Source: Antilocapra americana
Taxonomy: Eukaryota > Chordata > Mammalia > Artiodactyla > Antilocapridae
NCBI GenBank assembly: GCA_007570785.1
Contig: ML660774.1
Location: 7,517,969 to 7,581,968 of the forward strand
Direction: 5' to 3'
DNA length: 64,000 bases
Below, one piece after another: positions 38,801-52,600 of the stretch. Within the stretch, counting starts at the first letter, position 1. Each line of letters opens with the position of its first letter. Below the pieces are notes generated by a model, which was not told the DNA's origin, made no database searches, and worked only from the letters and a program-made list of their open reading frames with translations. Position numbers and translations under genes: made by a program.

Positions 38801-41800
38801 GGGATTCAGTAATATATATACACATGTATTATTTTTGAAATTATTTTCCCATTATAAATTATTACAAGATATTGACTATAGGTCCCAGTGCTACACAATA
38901 AACCATTGTTGCTTGTTGCATATCTGTTTTTTTAAAATTATAAATCTCAAGCCTTTATCAAGCATAGTAGAGAAGTTTTTGTTACATATAAATAATGTGT
39001 ACAAAATATATGTTTTAGTAAACTTGTGAATTTTTGCATAACTAAAAATTTATGACATTTTGATTCTACTTGCTTGATCTAGTGTGAATAGAATGCTAGA
39101 TATACAGTGGACTTTTATGGGTCAATTAAAATGATACGATATATATAAGAGATTTTTTTTAAATGAATGTGATATTATTAACAAAAAGGCAAGGTATGAA
39201 ATCATTCATAGATTTCCTTACCTACATGAAAATAGGATGGAAGACAAAAATACCAATTTATTAGAGTCCAGCTACCTGGTCTTTTAAGCATCTCTCTTGA
39301 GTTTTTCTACTATGAGCATGGTTGCTTTCAGCAGTCCATCATGTAAGTTTGGGATTTTTATCTGTTTCCTAGAAATGCTCCTGATACAGAGTAGAAGCCA
39401 AATAAACCCTTTGCTGAATGAGCTAATGGTTAATGGAAAATTGGTATTTGGTACACTTTGAATATTAAATAAGCTTTTTCAATTTAAAGTTTAGGAAGGT
39501 GAAGCAGACACTCTGTGACATTGACTATGACCTTAGAAAATGAGGCACTTTTTTTTCCTGAATGTGAAAATGAATCCTTTGGAAGTCAAAGTGAACTGAT
39601 ATTTAAAATTAGATTTTTAAAAACTCTTAATTAAATTCTCTTCATAGATTCTTCAGTTTGAGGATATCTTGGCTAACACTGTCTACCGAGAGCAGTTTCG
39701 AACGTACATGGAAAGGATGGACAAGAGAGCTCTGATTAGTTTTTGGGAGTCTGTGGAGTATTTGAAGAGTGCTAACAAGGTAGGATATGTAGGTCCAAAG
39801 GAATGTTAATCCCTGGCTGAAGAAAACTTGTGTTTTAGGCAGTGTATCTATGTTTTTCAATAAAGCTGTAAGATAAGTATACATTAAAAGAATATTTTGA
39901 ACCAGGTATATTATTGGCATTATGTTCTAGCCCATAATGGTAAATAAAATTAGATTTTATTTTTATAGAAAGTGCTTTTAAATGTATAGTCAAGGAGAAA
40001 AGATTTACAAATGTACCCAGTTACTGAATTTAATTTCAGGTAGTTGTTCTGTAGTTCTTTATTAAAAGGCATATCCTAACCACTTTGCTATTATAAGTTT
40101 GGTTTTATCATCTGTACCTCATTCTGATAACCTTGTTATTTTTAATATTGCAGTGTGCACACTAAACTGTCCTTTTAATAAACTGATTGTATTAAGGAAA
40201 ACAAAAAATGATCTTTGATTATGGATGCCTGTTAGAGTGGAAAGCCCAATAATGAGCATTGTGTTTTGTACTTGGCAAGTTCTCAATATATATTTAAGAA
40301 TTAAGTTGAAGAGTGTGAAATACATATCTGTGAATATATATTAACAAGCATATATAACAATATATACAGTATATATAATACATTTTGAGAGGCTTATTAA
40401 AATAAGTACTAAGAGCACTATTACATTAAATTACTCATGTACATTTAATATGAATATTGCTAGAGTGTAATACCAACTTAGAATATATCAAAAATCACAG
40501 ACTGTGTGACTTTGTTGGTTAAGGAACTAAATCCAGTCTCATAGTATTTTGAAATCTTAGGAATTTCTTTCAGTGTTAATTTATAAGCCACCAGTGACAT
40601 CATTTTACTCAATATTGTACTAGCCAGCTTTATTACTTATTTTACCTACCAGACTTGACTACAAACTTGGCTTTGGCTGCTAACAGAGGAATACTATAAA
40701 GAGCAATCTAAAAAAATTTCCTAAACTATTAAAAACAAGTTGAAAAATGTCAGTACAGTAAGAGGGTATAGCTTCCTCAAATAACTATACTTTGATCTAG
40801 CAACACTGATTAGGGTGTAAAAGTTCTGTGATGCTGGTTATGTTCATAGTATTCATTAAGTCGTTTGTCTTCATTTTTTTGCTACTATTAAAGACTTTGC
40901 GTCATTCCTAGAGTTGTCTCTAGCAGAAATGTAAAGGTTCTGCTCATCAGATGTAAGAGATGTTTGCACATTCAAAGTAGGACGGCTGTGTCCTAAGTGT
41001 AGTGTTTAAGACCAAGCTTGATTACAGTGTAGTAAGTCATCATTCTGAAGAATATGTCTCTTACTTCCACGATTATCATATTGACTTTCTTCTGGAGTAG
41101 GAAGTTGGCAGTTCTATTTATATTAGATGGAATAATCAAATTGAATTTAGCTGATGAATTATATTCCTGTGAAACAGAAGTTTATGAGAAGGGAATCCAC
41201 TGCAAGAAGAGAACTGTTTTCATTCTTTGTATTTTCCTTCCAGCATTAAAAATAATTTATATTTGTTAACTGTTCAATGTAAAGTGTTCCTTTTAAGGAC
41301 TCAACTGGCTTTATTTCAGGGTCTGATGCTCACCCCTTGGCCCTGAATGTGCCCACAAAGCTGCACACTCACCCTGCAGTCCGGGTGTCTTCCTTCCACC
41401 TTTAAAATGCAGAAAATTCGGAAGAAAATAGTTTTTCTCAGAGACGGTATTTCATACTTTATCTTTCCTTATCTTCCCATCTTTTCAGAATGAAATCCCA
41501 CAATTAGTTGGTGAAATTTACCAAAATTTCTTCGTGGAGAGCAAAGAAATATCAGTGGAAAAACCACTTTACAAAGAAATCCAGCAGTGTCTTGTGGGGA
41601 ATAAAGGGATCGAAGTGTTCTGCAAAATCCAGGGAGACGTTTATGAGACGCTGAAGGATAGGTATTACCCTTCATTCATTGTCAGCGACCTGTATGAGAA
41701 GCTGATGATGAAAGAGGAAGAAAAACACGTCTCACAGTTGGTTTCCAACAAGGATGAAGTGGTGAGTCTCATTTACCTTTCTGTGGCCTGTCGAGTGGTT

Positions 41801-44800
41801 ACGCTTTGACTAGGTGGGTGCCATTTCATCTTGTAACATGTAGGACTTCGAAGTACCCCACTGCTTCTGGTCGGTGCTGCTTTCTTTGTCCTTCTGACCG
41901 GCTGGGTACCACTACCCAGCGCTGAGTCAGAGACCTCCTTGCCCTTCCTGAGACACACGTGAGTTTGATGCCTGAAACGTGAGGGCAGGACCCTTGTGGG
42001 GTGGGAGAGACATTTGTGACTGAGGCCAGGTAAGAGAATCCGTAGCTTGACAGTCTAGCCTAAGACCAGACAAAAAGGATGGGGAAAAGATGAGAGGTAG
42101 AGAATGTAGGAGGACCTGCAGGAAATATTTTGGAGTTCAAACAAAATCAGGTGACATTAAGATGTTTTGAAAGAAACCTTGTCCAACCATACCTGAAGTC
42201 TAATTTTCTTACAGTGTATTAGATCATTTTGGGTAGCCTAGTGGCCATCTCCTTTTTACTATTAATGATTTATATGAGTTTGAAGGTTTCAAAAGTATGA
42301 AGAAGTGTTTAGAGTCACCTTACATAGAAAGATTGTAATTTATCTTGGATTCTCTCTTTCAGGCCAGTTCACTATGTCTCAAGCCCTGAGGAATCAGGTG
42401 CTTCTTCATCATAGTTTTAGAAGCGGATGTCTCTTTACTTCATTCAGACTTTTTTAAAAAAAATTCTATTATGGATCTTTACATTTTCAGTGAACAGAAC
42501 CTCTAATTGGTCATTACTCATTGCATTTTATTTTTAGAATAGCACAACTGAAACAAACTGATTTTTATCTCTAACTCAAAAATTAAAATGGTTGATGTGT
42601 AACTGTTGTGAACAGTTTATTCAGATGAGTAAAAGCATGAATATCCAACACATAAATTGAATAAAGACTTGAACCGACCGTTGATATGATAGGTAATAAA
42701 TCGTAAACAAACATGAAAAATGTCCAGCGTCACCTAGGGTTCAAAGAAGGGTGACATGTATCACTGACCTTTTGAAAGTTCCTATTCTTTGTTCTAGTAC
42801 TCTCACTTTTAGAAATTTATTCTATGCAGATAATTAAAATGTCGGGGGAAAAAGGTTTATGCTCTGTGAAGTTTATCTTAACACATCTGGGATGGCAAAA
42901 AAGCAGAATCTAACCCACAGCAGAAGTAACAATAGGAATATGCCTCAGTTTATTATCAATTCATAGAATACTCTGCAGCCATAGCAATTATAATTTTGAA
43001 GATTACAGTACTCTCAAATATGCAGCATTGTAGTAATGTATTTTATGAGAAAGGCAGAATACCCTCTTGAATGTATATAAGGCATAGAATAATATCATAT
43101 AGACTCACGAACAAGAATTAGGAAGAATATATAAAAATGAAAACAGCTTGGTGTTCTATGATGATTAATATTTTCCTTTGACATTTTTACTCTTTACTAT
43201 TTGTTACAAGTAAGAAAAAGTAGAAGAAAAATATCTGGAAGAAAGTTAAGGAGTAAATGAACCAGAAGACAGTCCTCAGCAGTTCTTTGATGCTCATGAA
43301 TCTAATTACTAACATGCTTTTGTTGGTAATCTATTCAGACTTCCCCCAAATTTTGTAGTTCTTTATGAATATTTCAAGTGCTAACCATCTAACTTCTAAA
43401 ATAATCTTCTTCTTGATTAGTAAAATACATCTTTAAAAGATGGACTGAGCAAAGTGTATGCTAGTGGGAATTTGGAAGTTTTATTTTAAAGCTCCAGGAG
43501 TTGGTGATGGACAGGGAAGCCTGGCGTGCTATAGTCCATGGGGGTCTCAAAGAGTCGGACACGACTGAGCGACTAAACTAAACTGAACTGATTTTAAAGA
43601 GACTCCCATGAGTTTTTCATAATATCCTAGGAGACCAAAAGCAAGCAAGCCAGGTCTCAGCATGTTTTGGTCAGAGTTTAGGTACAGACATCTGGGTTTA
43701 GTTGGAAAGATAACTCAGTTGCCTTTCCTTGTTCTGTGCAGGTTCCCATTTGGGAGATAACAATATGGATTTTTTTTTCTCCTTTCTTTAGGCTATTAAA
43801 TATTTCTTTTTTCACTGCAATTCCAAATACCAGTTACTTTGGTTCTAAATACTGTGATTTTTCACTTTGCTGAGAAAAAGCAGGCTGCTTCTAGGCTTTC
43901 TACTATGGTTCTTTCCTTAGTGGAATCCAGTGATTTGGAGTGGTGTATTATGACCTAGAGCCTGCAGTGTACGTAATACTGAGGGAATAGTCCATCATCA
44001 TAAGATACGGTGGTTCATGTGACGTTCTCCCCCAGGACTCAGGAGGTGAGGTCGGTGAGGAAGCTGTGGATGAAGGCTCCAGTCGGGTTAATGAACAAGC
44101 CAGCTTTGCTGTTAACAAGCTACGAGAACTAAATGAGAAACTTGAGTATAAAAGGCAAGCTCTCAGTTCTATTCAAAATGCGCCAAAACCTGACAAGAAG
44201 GTAACTCTTCCATTTTCAAGGTTGTCTGTAAAAGTTTGCATTTTTCTAATTTGATAGATAGAAATTCTGTAAGTTCCACTTTTTTTGTTTTTATAGTATA
44301 GAATTAGGGGCATTTGTCTTTTACCTATTATGGTCTGGTTTGTGTTTTCCATCCTCAGCTATAATTCTGTGTCTTTTATCTGACTAGTCTGCAGTGCCTT
44401 TGGGAAAGGGGCTGAACTGCCCCTTATGCCAAAGTTGTTTCTGGAAGTGAGTTAACTAAGCTGGGGCAATCTTAATTTTTTTCTTTCAAACACTGTAAGC
44501 ACAACTTAGATCGTCTCATAGAATTATGCAAGAAATAGATTGTTTGGGGACTTCCCTGGCGGGCTAGTGGTTAAGACGTGCTTCCTGTGCAGGGGACGCA
44601 GGTTTGATCCCTGGTCAGGGCACTAAGATCCCATATGCCATGCTGTGCGGCAAAAAAGTGAAGAAAAAAAATATTTTGTGATTTTTTTTTTATGCTATTG
44701 TAAATGGAGCTGTTTTCTTAATTTCTTGTTTTGGAGTACCCATTGTCAGTATATAGAGACAAAGCTGACTCATGTGTGTTGATTTGGTATCCTGCTACTT

Positions 44801-47800
44801 TTGTGAACTGCACAGCGTTTTAGATGGTTTTGTAACTCCCGGGATGTTTCCCCCTGTGACAGATTGTTTCTAAATTGAAAGAGGAGATAATTCTAATAGA
44901 GAAAGAACGCACAGACCTCCAGTTGCACATGGCACGAACAGACTGGTGGTGTGAGAACCTGGGCTTGTGGAAAGCCTCCATCACCAGTGGAGAGGTAGGT
45001 CTGACTGCTTCCCTTCCCAGTTTGGCTTTATCAGACTAGACTTTGTCCCAAAAGAGTTAGGGTTGGGAATCGAAAGCTTATATTCATCCTCCTGGACTGC
45101 ACTGGCCCTGCCTTACTCGCTCCATATTGCCATTCTGCTTCCTGACGGGGAGCTGTTTGTTGGGTTGCCTGGTATAGATCTCCTCCCCCTCCCCTTGAGA
45201 CAGAAAGTTGCCTTCGTTCACTGGGATCATAAGCAACTTTCAGATAGAAACGGTTGATATCCTCAAATTACCAATTCCCTTCTCCACCGAGGGTTGAAAA
45301 AACAATGGAAAACACGGCTTGAAATTTGGAGATGAAACATTTTTAATGTATTTCTGATTGATCCATCCTGCTGGTGTCAGTGGCTCAAACATCAGTGGCT
45401 CTAAGATCTTTAATAATGAATATTTTTCCCCTGGAATTAGAAAATATTGTGCTGTTCTCTGAGGGACATGGCACAGTAGTTTTCAGAATATACTATATCC
45501 CCTTTTTTTAATCTGTAAAAGTAATTTCATTTGATGGGAAAATGCTTATACACATTTATATCGTTAGTGTAAACTTCCTTTCTGTCTGACTGTTGAAACC
45601 TGGAGAAGAAAGTCAGGTCCACCCTACCTAGAGATTATCATGCTAAGTGAAGTATGTCAAACGGAGAAAGTATCAAATAATATCACTCGTGGAATCTGAT
45701 TTTAAAAAATGATATAAATGAACTTACTTACAAAACAGAAACAGACTCACAGGTTTTGAAAATAAACTTGCTCAGTTCAGTCACTCAGTCATGTCAGACT
45801 CTTTGAGACCCCATGGACTGCAGCACACCAGGCCTCCCTGTCCATCACCAACTCCCAGAGCTTGTTCAACTCATGTCCATTGAGTCGGTGATGCCATCCA
45901 GCCATCTCATCCTCTGTCGTCCCCTTCTCCTCCCGCCTTCAATCTTTCCCATCATCAGGGTCTTTTTCAATGAGTCAGTCCTTCGCATCAGGTGGCCAAA
46001 GTATTGGGGTCTCAGCTTCAGCATCAGTCCTTCCAATGAATATTCAGGACTGATTTCCTTTGGGATTAACTGGTTTGAGCTTCTTGCAGTCCAGGGGACT
46101 TTCAAGAGTCTTCTCCAACACCACAGTTCAAAAGCATCAAACTTATTGTTACCAAAGTAACAGTCGTGGGCTGTCTGCCCCACCTTCTGCCCCCCACGAG
46201 GGGCGGCGGGCCTCCTGCCCAGCGGGGCTCAGCTGGTGCTCAGCGGAACTGCATCCCTCTCCTTTGCTTCCTGTTTACTCCTTGTCTCCAGTTCGGTTCG
46301 TGACACTAATTCAAGCTTCAGTTCAGTGTATTTTCTTTTTGTTTTGTCTCTTGTCCACTTACACTAGGAGCAGTAGTGGCCCTGGTGTGTGTGTGAGTGC
46401 TTAAGAGCTGTCTTCAGTTGGAGGTAGAGGAAATCATGTCTCCCAACATGAAATTTCATGAAAACAGAAACCACAGTGTGTGGAACCCTGTGTTAAGCTG
46501 GGGAAGCCCCCCATCCTTCTCTGAGAGAGGTTTTGCTCTCTCACACCTGTCTGCTTACTGTTAATTTGCTTTTTCAAGGAAACACATTTAGGCCGTTGAG
46601 GCCGCTAAGCTAGTTTTCTTTTGCTGCAGAGCAAATTTTCTCATATTTCATGGCTCAAAACACTACCCATTTCTTAGCTCACAATTCTCCAGGTTGAGAG
46701 TCCAGCTGTGTGACTGGGTTCTCTGCTTGCTATATCGTAAGCCTGAAGTCAGGTTGCAAGCCAGACTAAGTTGCTGTGTGGAGAATCTGGCAGAAGTCTG
46801 CCTCCAAGTTCATTCAGGTTCTTGGCAGAATCCAGTTCCCGGTGGGGCTGAGGTCTCTGTTCTCCTGCTGTCAGCCTGGCGTTGTTCTCAGGTCCTAGAG
46901 ATACTCCAGATCTTTCTGCGTGGCCCAGTCCATCTTTCTGCCTGCACCTCATGTCAGATCCTACTTGTGCTTCCTCTGATTCTTCTACTACTCACCAGAG
47001 AAATCCCTCTGCTTCTGCAAGGGCCCTTGCCGGTTTCAGGTGGGCTCTGCCCTCTAACATAGCCTAAAGCCAGAGCAGAGCCCATTCTTTTCAAGTCCTG
47101 GGGACCGTGCGGGACCTGCACACCTGGGAGAGGGAACCAGGAGGGGTGCTGGAGATCGTGCCTACCATGTCTGCTCACCGCGCTCCTTCTTGCTGTTGTG
47201 TTGATCTGTTTCTCCTAGGTCACAGAAGAGAACGGCGAACAGATGCCCTGTTACTTTGTCACGGTAAGCTTACAGGAAGTTGGAGGAGTTGAAACCAAGA
47301 ACTGGACCGTCCCCAGGAGGCTCAGTGAGTTTCAGAATTTACACCGGAGACTTAGTGAGGTACGAACGCTTGTGGCACAGGCTTAGAATTACTGAGCGAG
47401 AAGGGACCTCAGGGCCCATTTCAGTTTTAACAACGCAGGGAAACTGGTTCCTCTTTCCCCTTTTCTGTCAACACTGGCAAAGTGGCATTTTCGGCCTCAT
47501 GGTTGGAAATTTACTCGTAGGTCAACCGTCTAGTCTAGACTGAGTCCTTGAAGACAGATCACTGTCTGACTTCCGTTGAACCCAACAGAACCCCAGAGCT
47601 GGAGGAGAGCTGGGGGTATCTCTGGCCAGTGGTTTAAAAGCTGCCAGTTGTGACCTGTAAGAGGATAATGGGATCAGTTTGGGGTCGTGGCAATAGAGAG
47701 CAGACTATACTGCATCTCATCACACAAAGGAATCGAGTCAGTGAGGTGTGGCATTTGAAGGCACAGACTCTGGGGCCAGGTTGCCGGAGTTTGCCTCCGG

Positions 47801-49565
47801 TCTTGATCCTTGCCCCCCTGCTCCCCAGCTCATGCCCGGCCCTGGCCCTCGTCTCTCTGTGCCTCTGTCCTCATCAGTGGATGCCGATGCTGGCAGTGCC
47901 TTCTCACCCACCTCTCAGAGCTGTTGTGAGAATGAAAGGAGTAACCGTGTACAGTGGGTTTAGAAGAACGTGCTGCACGTAGCAAACATTATTTGTTTCT
48001 GTCAGTAGTAATTACAGTCGTAGTGGGCTTTCCTGGTGGCTCAGTGGTGGAGAATCCACCTGCCAGTGTAGGAGACCTGGGTTTCAATCCCTGAGTCAGG
48101 AAGGATCCCTGGAGGAGGGAATGGCAGCCCCCTCCAGTATTCTTGCCTGGGAAATCCTATGGACAGAGGAGCCCGGTGGGCCACAGTCTGTGGGGTCACG
48201 AAGAGCCAGGCAGGATGGAGCGACTCACGCAGAGCCATTACACACGCCAGACTTCTCGTCCAGTGTCTGGCAGGACACAGGACTTAATCCACAAAATAAA
48301 GCCTGTTGTTATTATTTATTAACATCCATTATTATTATTAATATTTTTTTATTCTTCACTTTGCCCCTGAAAGGCAGTAATAAAGCTGCAACCCAAGTGA
48401 TTCTTCCCATGCTCTACTTTTGTCAACTGTGATGTTTGAGCGTTTTACAGATGTGTTGTAAACAAAACACATTCCAAGAGAAAAACTTTTGCCATGAGTC
48501 AGTTGCCCATACCCTGCTCCCTGTGCCCTGTGCTGTTGTGCAGACCCGCCTTCCCAGCCTGGCTCCGAGATTTCCAGCTTCCAGGCACTTGTAAGTCTAG
48601 GGGCAAGTGCTAGCTTTTCTCGTCACATGTCCTGTTCCTCCATATTCTTTGAGCCTCGTTAGAACAGGTAGGTTTCAAAGTGTTTAGTCTTGGAGGAAAT
48701 GAATACAATAGGAAGTTACTTGGTTTGTTCTTATTAAAAATCTAAAATAATGAAACTGGAGCCTATTATACAGAATGAAGTAAGCCAGAAAGAAAAACAA
48801 CAATATAGTATACTAACGCCTATATATGGAATTTAGAAAGATGGCAACAATAACCCTGTTTGCGAGACAGCAAAAGAGACACAGATGTATAGAACAGTCT
48901 TTTGGACTCTATGGAAGAGGGCGAGGGTGGGATGATGATATGGGAGAATGGCATTGAAGCATGTAAATTATATGTGAAACGAAACGCCAACCCAGGTTCG
49001 ATACAGGGTGCTCAGGGCTGGTGCGCCGGGATGATCCAGAGGGATGGAATCTGGTGGGAGGGGGGTTCTGGAAGGGGAACACCTGTACACCCATGGCAGA
49101 TTCATGTCAATGTATGGCAAAACCCACACAATATTATAAAGTAAAAAAATAACAATAAATAAATTTATTTTTTAAAAATCTAAAATAAATTTTTAAAGAT
49201 TTAAATGTAATTTTGAGATAACTAACATTTATTTCTTTTCCCTCACAGTGTTTCCCTTCTTTAAAAAAAGTCCAGTTGCCTTCTCTTAGCAAGCTGCCTT
49301 TCAAATCTGTAGATCAAAAGTTTATAGAAAAATCAAAGAATCAATTAAATAAGTTTTTACAGGTAAGCCACTGAAAACTTTTTGGATATGGAAGGAAACA
49401 TTAGTTACTTGGGGTTAAACTGACTCCATTCTGAGGGTTTGCCTGTTTGCCTTCTTTTCTCACACGTCATGCCAGATCCTCAAAATAGCTTTGGTTATAT
49501 TATATTTGGTTAAATATCTTGGGGTATTTTGGGGTTTTTTCTTCTTTGTTTTTATTATTTTTGTT

Positions 49566-49606
<41 letters not shown>

Positions 49607-52600
49607 TTTTTTCTTGGTAGTTTAACTATTGTTGCTGTTCAGTCGCTGGCTTCCCTGTCCTTCATCTCCTGGAGTTTGCTCAAACTCATGTCCATTGAAT
49701 TGGTGATGCCATCCAACCCTCTCATCCTCTGTTGTCCCCTTCTCCTTTTGCCTTCAATCTTTCCCAGCATCAGGGTCTTTTCCAGTGAGTCAGCTCTTCG
49801 CATCAGGTGGCCAAAGTATTGGAGCTTTAGCATCAGTCTCTCCAGTGAATATTCAGGGTTGATTTCCTTTAGGAATTTCTGGCTTGATCTCCTTGCAGTC
49901 CAAGGGACTCTCAAGTGTCTTCTCTAGCACAATTCGAAAGCAGCATTTCTTTGGTGGTGCTCGGCCTTCTTTACGTCCAACTCTCACATCTATATATGAC
50001 TTCAGGAAAAACCATAGCTTTTGGCTCTACGGACCTTTGTTGGCAAAGTGATACCTCTGCTTTTTAATACACTAAGTTTGTTACAGCTTTTCTTCCAAGG
50101 AGCAAGTGTCCTTGTTTAATGTGTCCTTAAATTAAGCAGGTGTCCTTAATTTCATGGCTGCAGTCACCATCTGCAGTGATTTTGGAGCCCAGGAAAATAA
50201 AAACTATCATTGTTTCCACTTTTTCCCCATCTATTTGTCATGAAGTGATAGGACCAGATGTATAGATATAGAAAATGCAGGTACCATATGTAAGGCTTTC
50301 TCCGGCTTTATAGCTAGACACAACCTTGTAACCAGCATCCGGTCCCAGAGACAGGGTGTCTCCTGTCCCGCCAGCATCACCACAGGGGACCGGAGTCCTG
50401 ACTCCCAACCACGTGGTTACAGCTGGTTTTGAACTTCACATGAATGAAGTCACAGGATGTGGACCCGCTTCTGTGTGACTCCTTTCGCTAGGATGGTGAT
50501 CCCGAACTTCTTCACTGCAGACCATCTTTGATTCCCTTTTCCTTCTGGTTTTCACTGTTGAATGGGCTTCTTGTGTGCACCCCTCCGGTAGCTCATTTTT
50601 GCTCTTCCTGACGAGAGTTTGGAGCCAGAGGCTGTGAGAGGGGGTGAGGCTGAAGCTGCCACTGCTGGTCTTCGGTGAATATCTGCTGGGGAGTCCCTGG
50701 AGATTGGGGGTTTTCATTCATCCTCAGTGGTCAAAGCAGTTTGTATTCTCTCAGCAGCATGCGGGTTCTGGCCGCTCCACACTGAACAGTTTTCTTTTGT
50801 GAAGTTAGAATTGTGTCTGTTTTTCTGTCCTGTCACCCGTCTTCTCCATATCGCTTTGCAGGAGTTGGGTGTGTGGTTTGGATATATGTCTCTTGTTGGA
50901 GCCTGTGCTGTGGTTTTCTTCTCCCTTTCTGTGGATTGCCTTTTCAGTCTCTTAATGAGTTCTTTTAATGAGCATAATTCTCAATTTTAGTCCAGTCTAT
51001 CCTTTTCTTTCCCTTTTTGTGCTTAATGCTTTTTGAGCTCTTTGCCTACGGCAGGGTCCTAAAGACAGTCTCCTGATTTCCTCTAAACACTTGCTTTCTT
51101 CAGTCTATGTTTAGAGAATAAGACCAGACAAAGCTATGCTGTCTCCAGTAGCAACCACTGTTTATTTTTTCCTTAGCTGGGGCCTCTGTCTTCAGACTAT
51201 AATTAAGTCACTCACACCGTGGACCCCGAGTCCTAGTTCTCAGGGGCGGGGGACATGAACCTTTGCCTTGTACAACACTGTTTGCCAATGAAGAAGTAGT
51301 TGGAAGTCCTGGGACTTAATAGATGTTGCAGATTCTCAGTAGAGGCTATATTAAAATATATTCAGTTGAATCAGGTGTACGGATCATAGTTAAATTAGGT
51401 AAATTTTAGCTAGAGTCCCCTTACAGGTGTTAATCAGTTTCTGCTTTTCTCTCATATATTCATTTCTCTCTAGAGATACATGTATGTGTTGTTATAAATA
51501 TCTAAATTTGTGTGTGTGTGTGTCCATCAGGAAATAAAATAGTTGCATCTTTGAAAAGCTTTCTGAGTTTAATTATGGCAGAAGTGGGATAGAGAATCAT
51601 TTATGTTTAAGTGCTCTTACAGAAATATTACCATCTTGTTGCTGATTCGGAATGTGTAGGAAATACTAAACCCACTCAAGCATTGTACCAGATTAAATCA
51701 TTCAGACGAATTTAAGATCTTGTTTGTGAGACGAATATGCATTATTCACAGTTCTGGGTTGTGAAGTCCAGGTCGTGTGGCTCTGGGCCCCTCCAGCTGA
51801 CACTTGGAGCCTCTGCTGTTGGGGAAGGGAGGGTTGTTTGGTGCTGCCAGCCTTTCAGCCGCCTTTCCGGCTGTGCTGCAGAGACCGGGGCACCCCTGCC
51901 TTTCTGGCGATGTGGAGAGGGGCCAGTCCTGCCCCTCTTGGGTTGCTGGTGATGGAAATAGGTTCGTGGTGCCCCGCCCTGGTGCCAAGAGGAGCATGTG
52001 CTCTGCGCTGCCACTAGGTGGCGCGGGCGAGGCTGAGGGCGGGAACCATCTGCCTGAACCGGTGAATCAGCTTCCCAAGGAGCGGCTTGTCTTCGGATCA
52101 GGAGGACTGTAAGTCAGGAAGTAACTGTTTAAATAGTTTTTCATTTCCTCAAAGACTTTATTTGAAAGTGCTCACTGTTTGATATATTTAGGTAGGTTAC
52201 ACAGCCAACTGAAGTTTCAGAATATCATTCCACAAACGGGAAAAGCAAGATGCAAAAGGTTTAGTCTGAAATGCAGATATCAAGTCCACAGGACCTTCTA
52301 GAAAAGAGGATTCCATTGAGTGTATGTTTATGTGAATATTTATATATGACACATGGGCCCCTGTCGAGGCAAACTGGTAACAGATATTTAGTAATCTAGC
52401 TGATCATTCCTCACACACGGATGCCTTACTCCATCCATTCCCCCAACTACGCCACGCCTGCTTCTGGGGGTGACTCTGCTGTTGTCTGCTCTTCCCGGAA
52501 TGCTCCGTACACTTGCCCCTTCCTCTCCACAGCCCTCTTCCGCTCCGCCACATGCAGCAACATGCTCTGAGTGCTCGGGGGAAAGGAGTTGGGACTGGGA

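Larger units (their letters stand above)
35602..39647 (+). other. SNX25: SNX25 intron 5 of window
   Basis: 4.0 kb with MIR-like pieces (about 35985-36130 and 36570-36775), a sense-strand old L1-type 3' end (about 36327-36550), a short GT/GC alternating run (35819-35837) and an antisense BovB 3' end (37743-37948). 38.0-39.6 kb is AT-rich with nothing recognised. Confidence 0.75.
44995..47218 (+). other. SNX25: SNX25 intron 9 of window
   Basis: 2.2 kb. Contains a sense L1 3' fragment (about 45625-45765) followed at once by an antisense BovB 3' end (about 45770-46145), and an old antisense MER/LTR-type repeat (about 46608-47080) whose family I could not assign. Confidence 0.7.
47360..49248 (+). 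other. SNX25: SNX25 intron 10 of window
   Basis: 1.9 kb with a MIR-like piece (about 47745-48005), a Bov-tA (about 48025-48240) and an L1 3' end (48751-49171) with a 17-bp duplication. Only 60 bp separate the right duplication from exon 11. Confidence 0.8.

Noticed and set aside
44066..44254. Apparent 62-codon gene
   Set aside because: It is SNX25 exon 8 read through its donor site into the intron.
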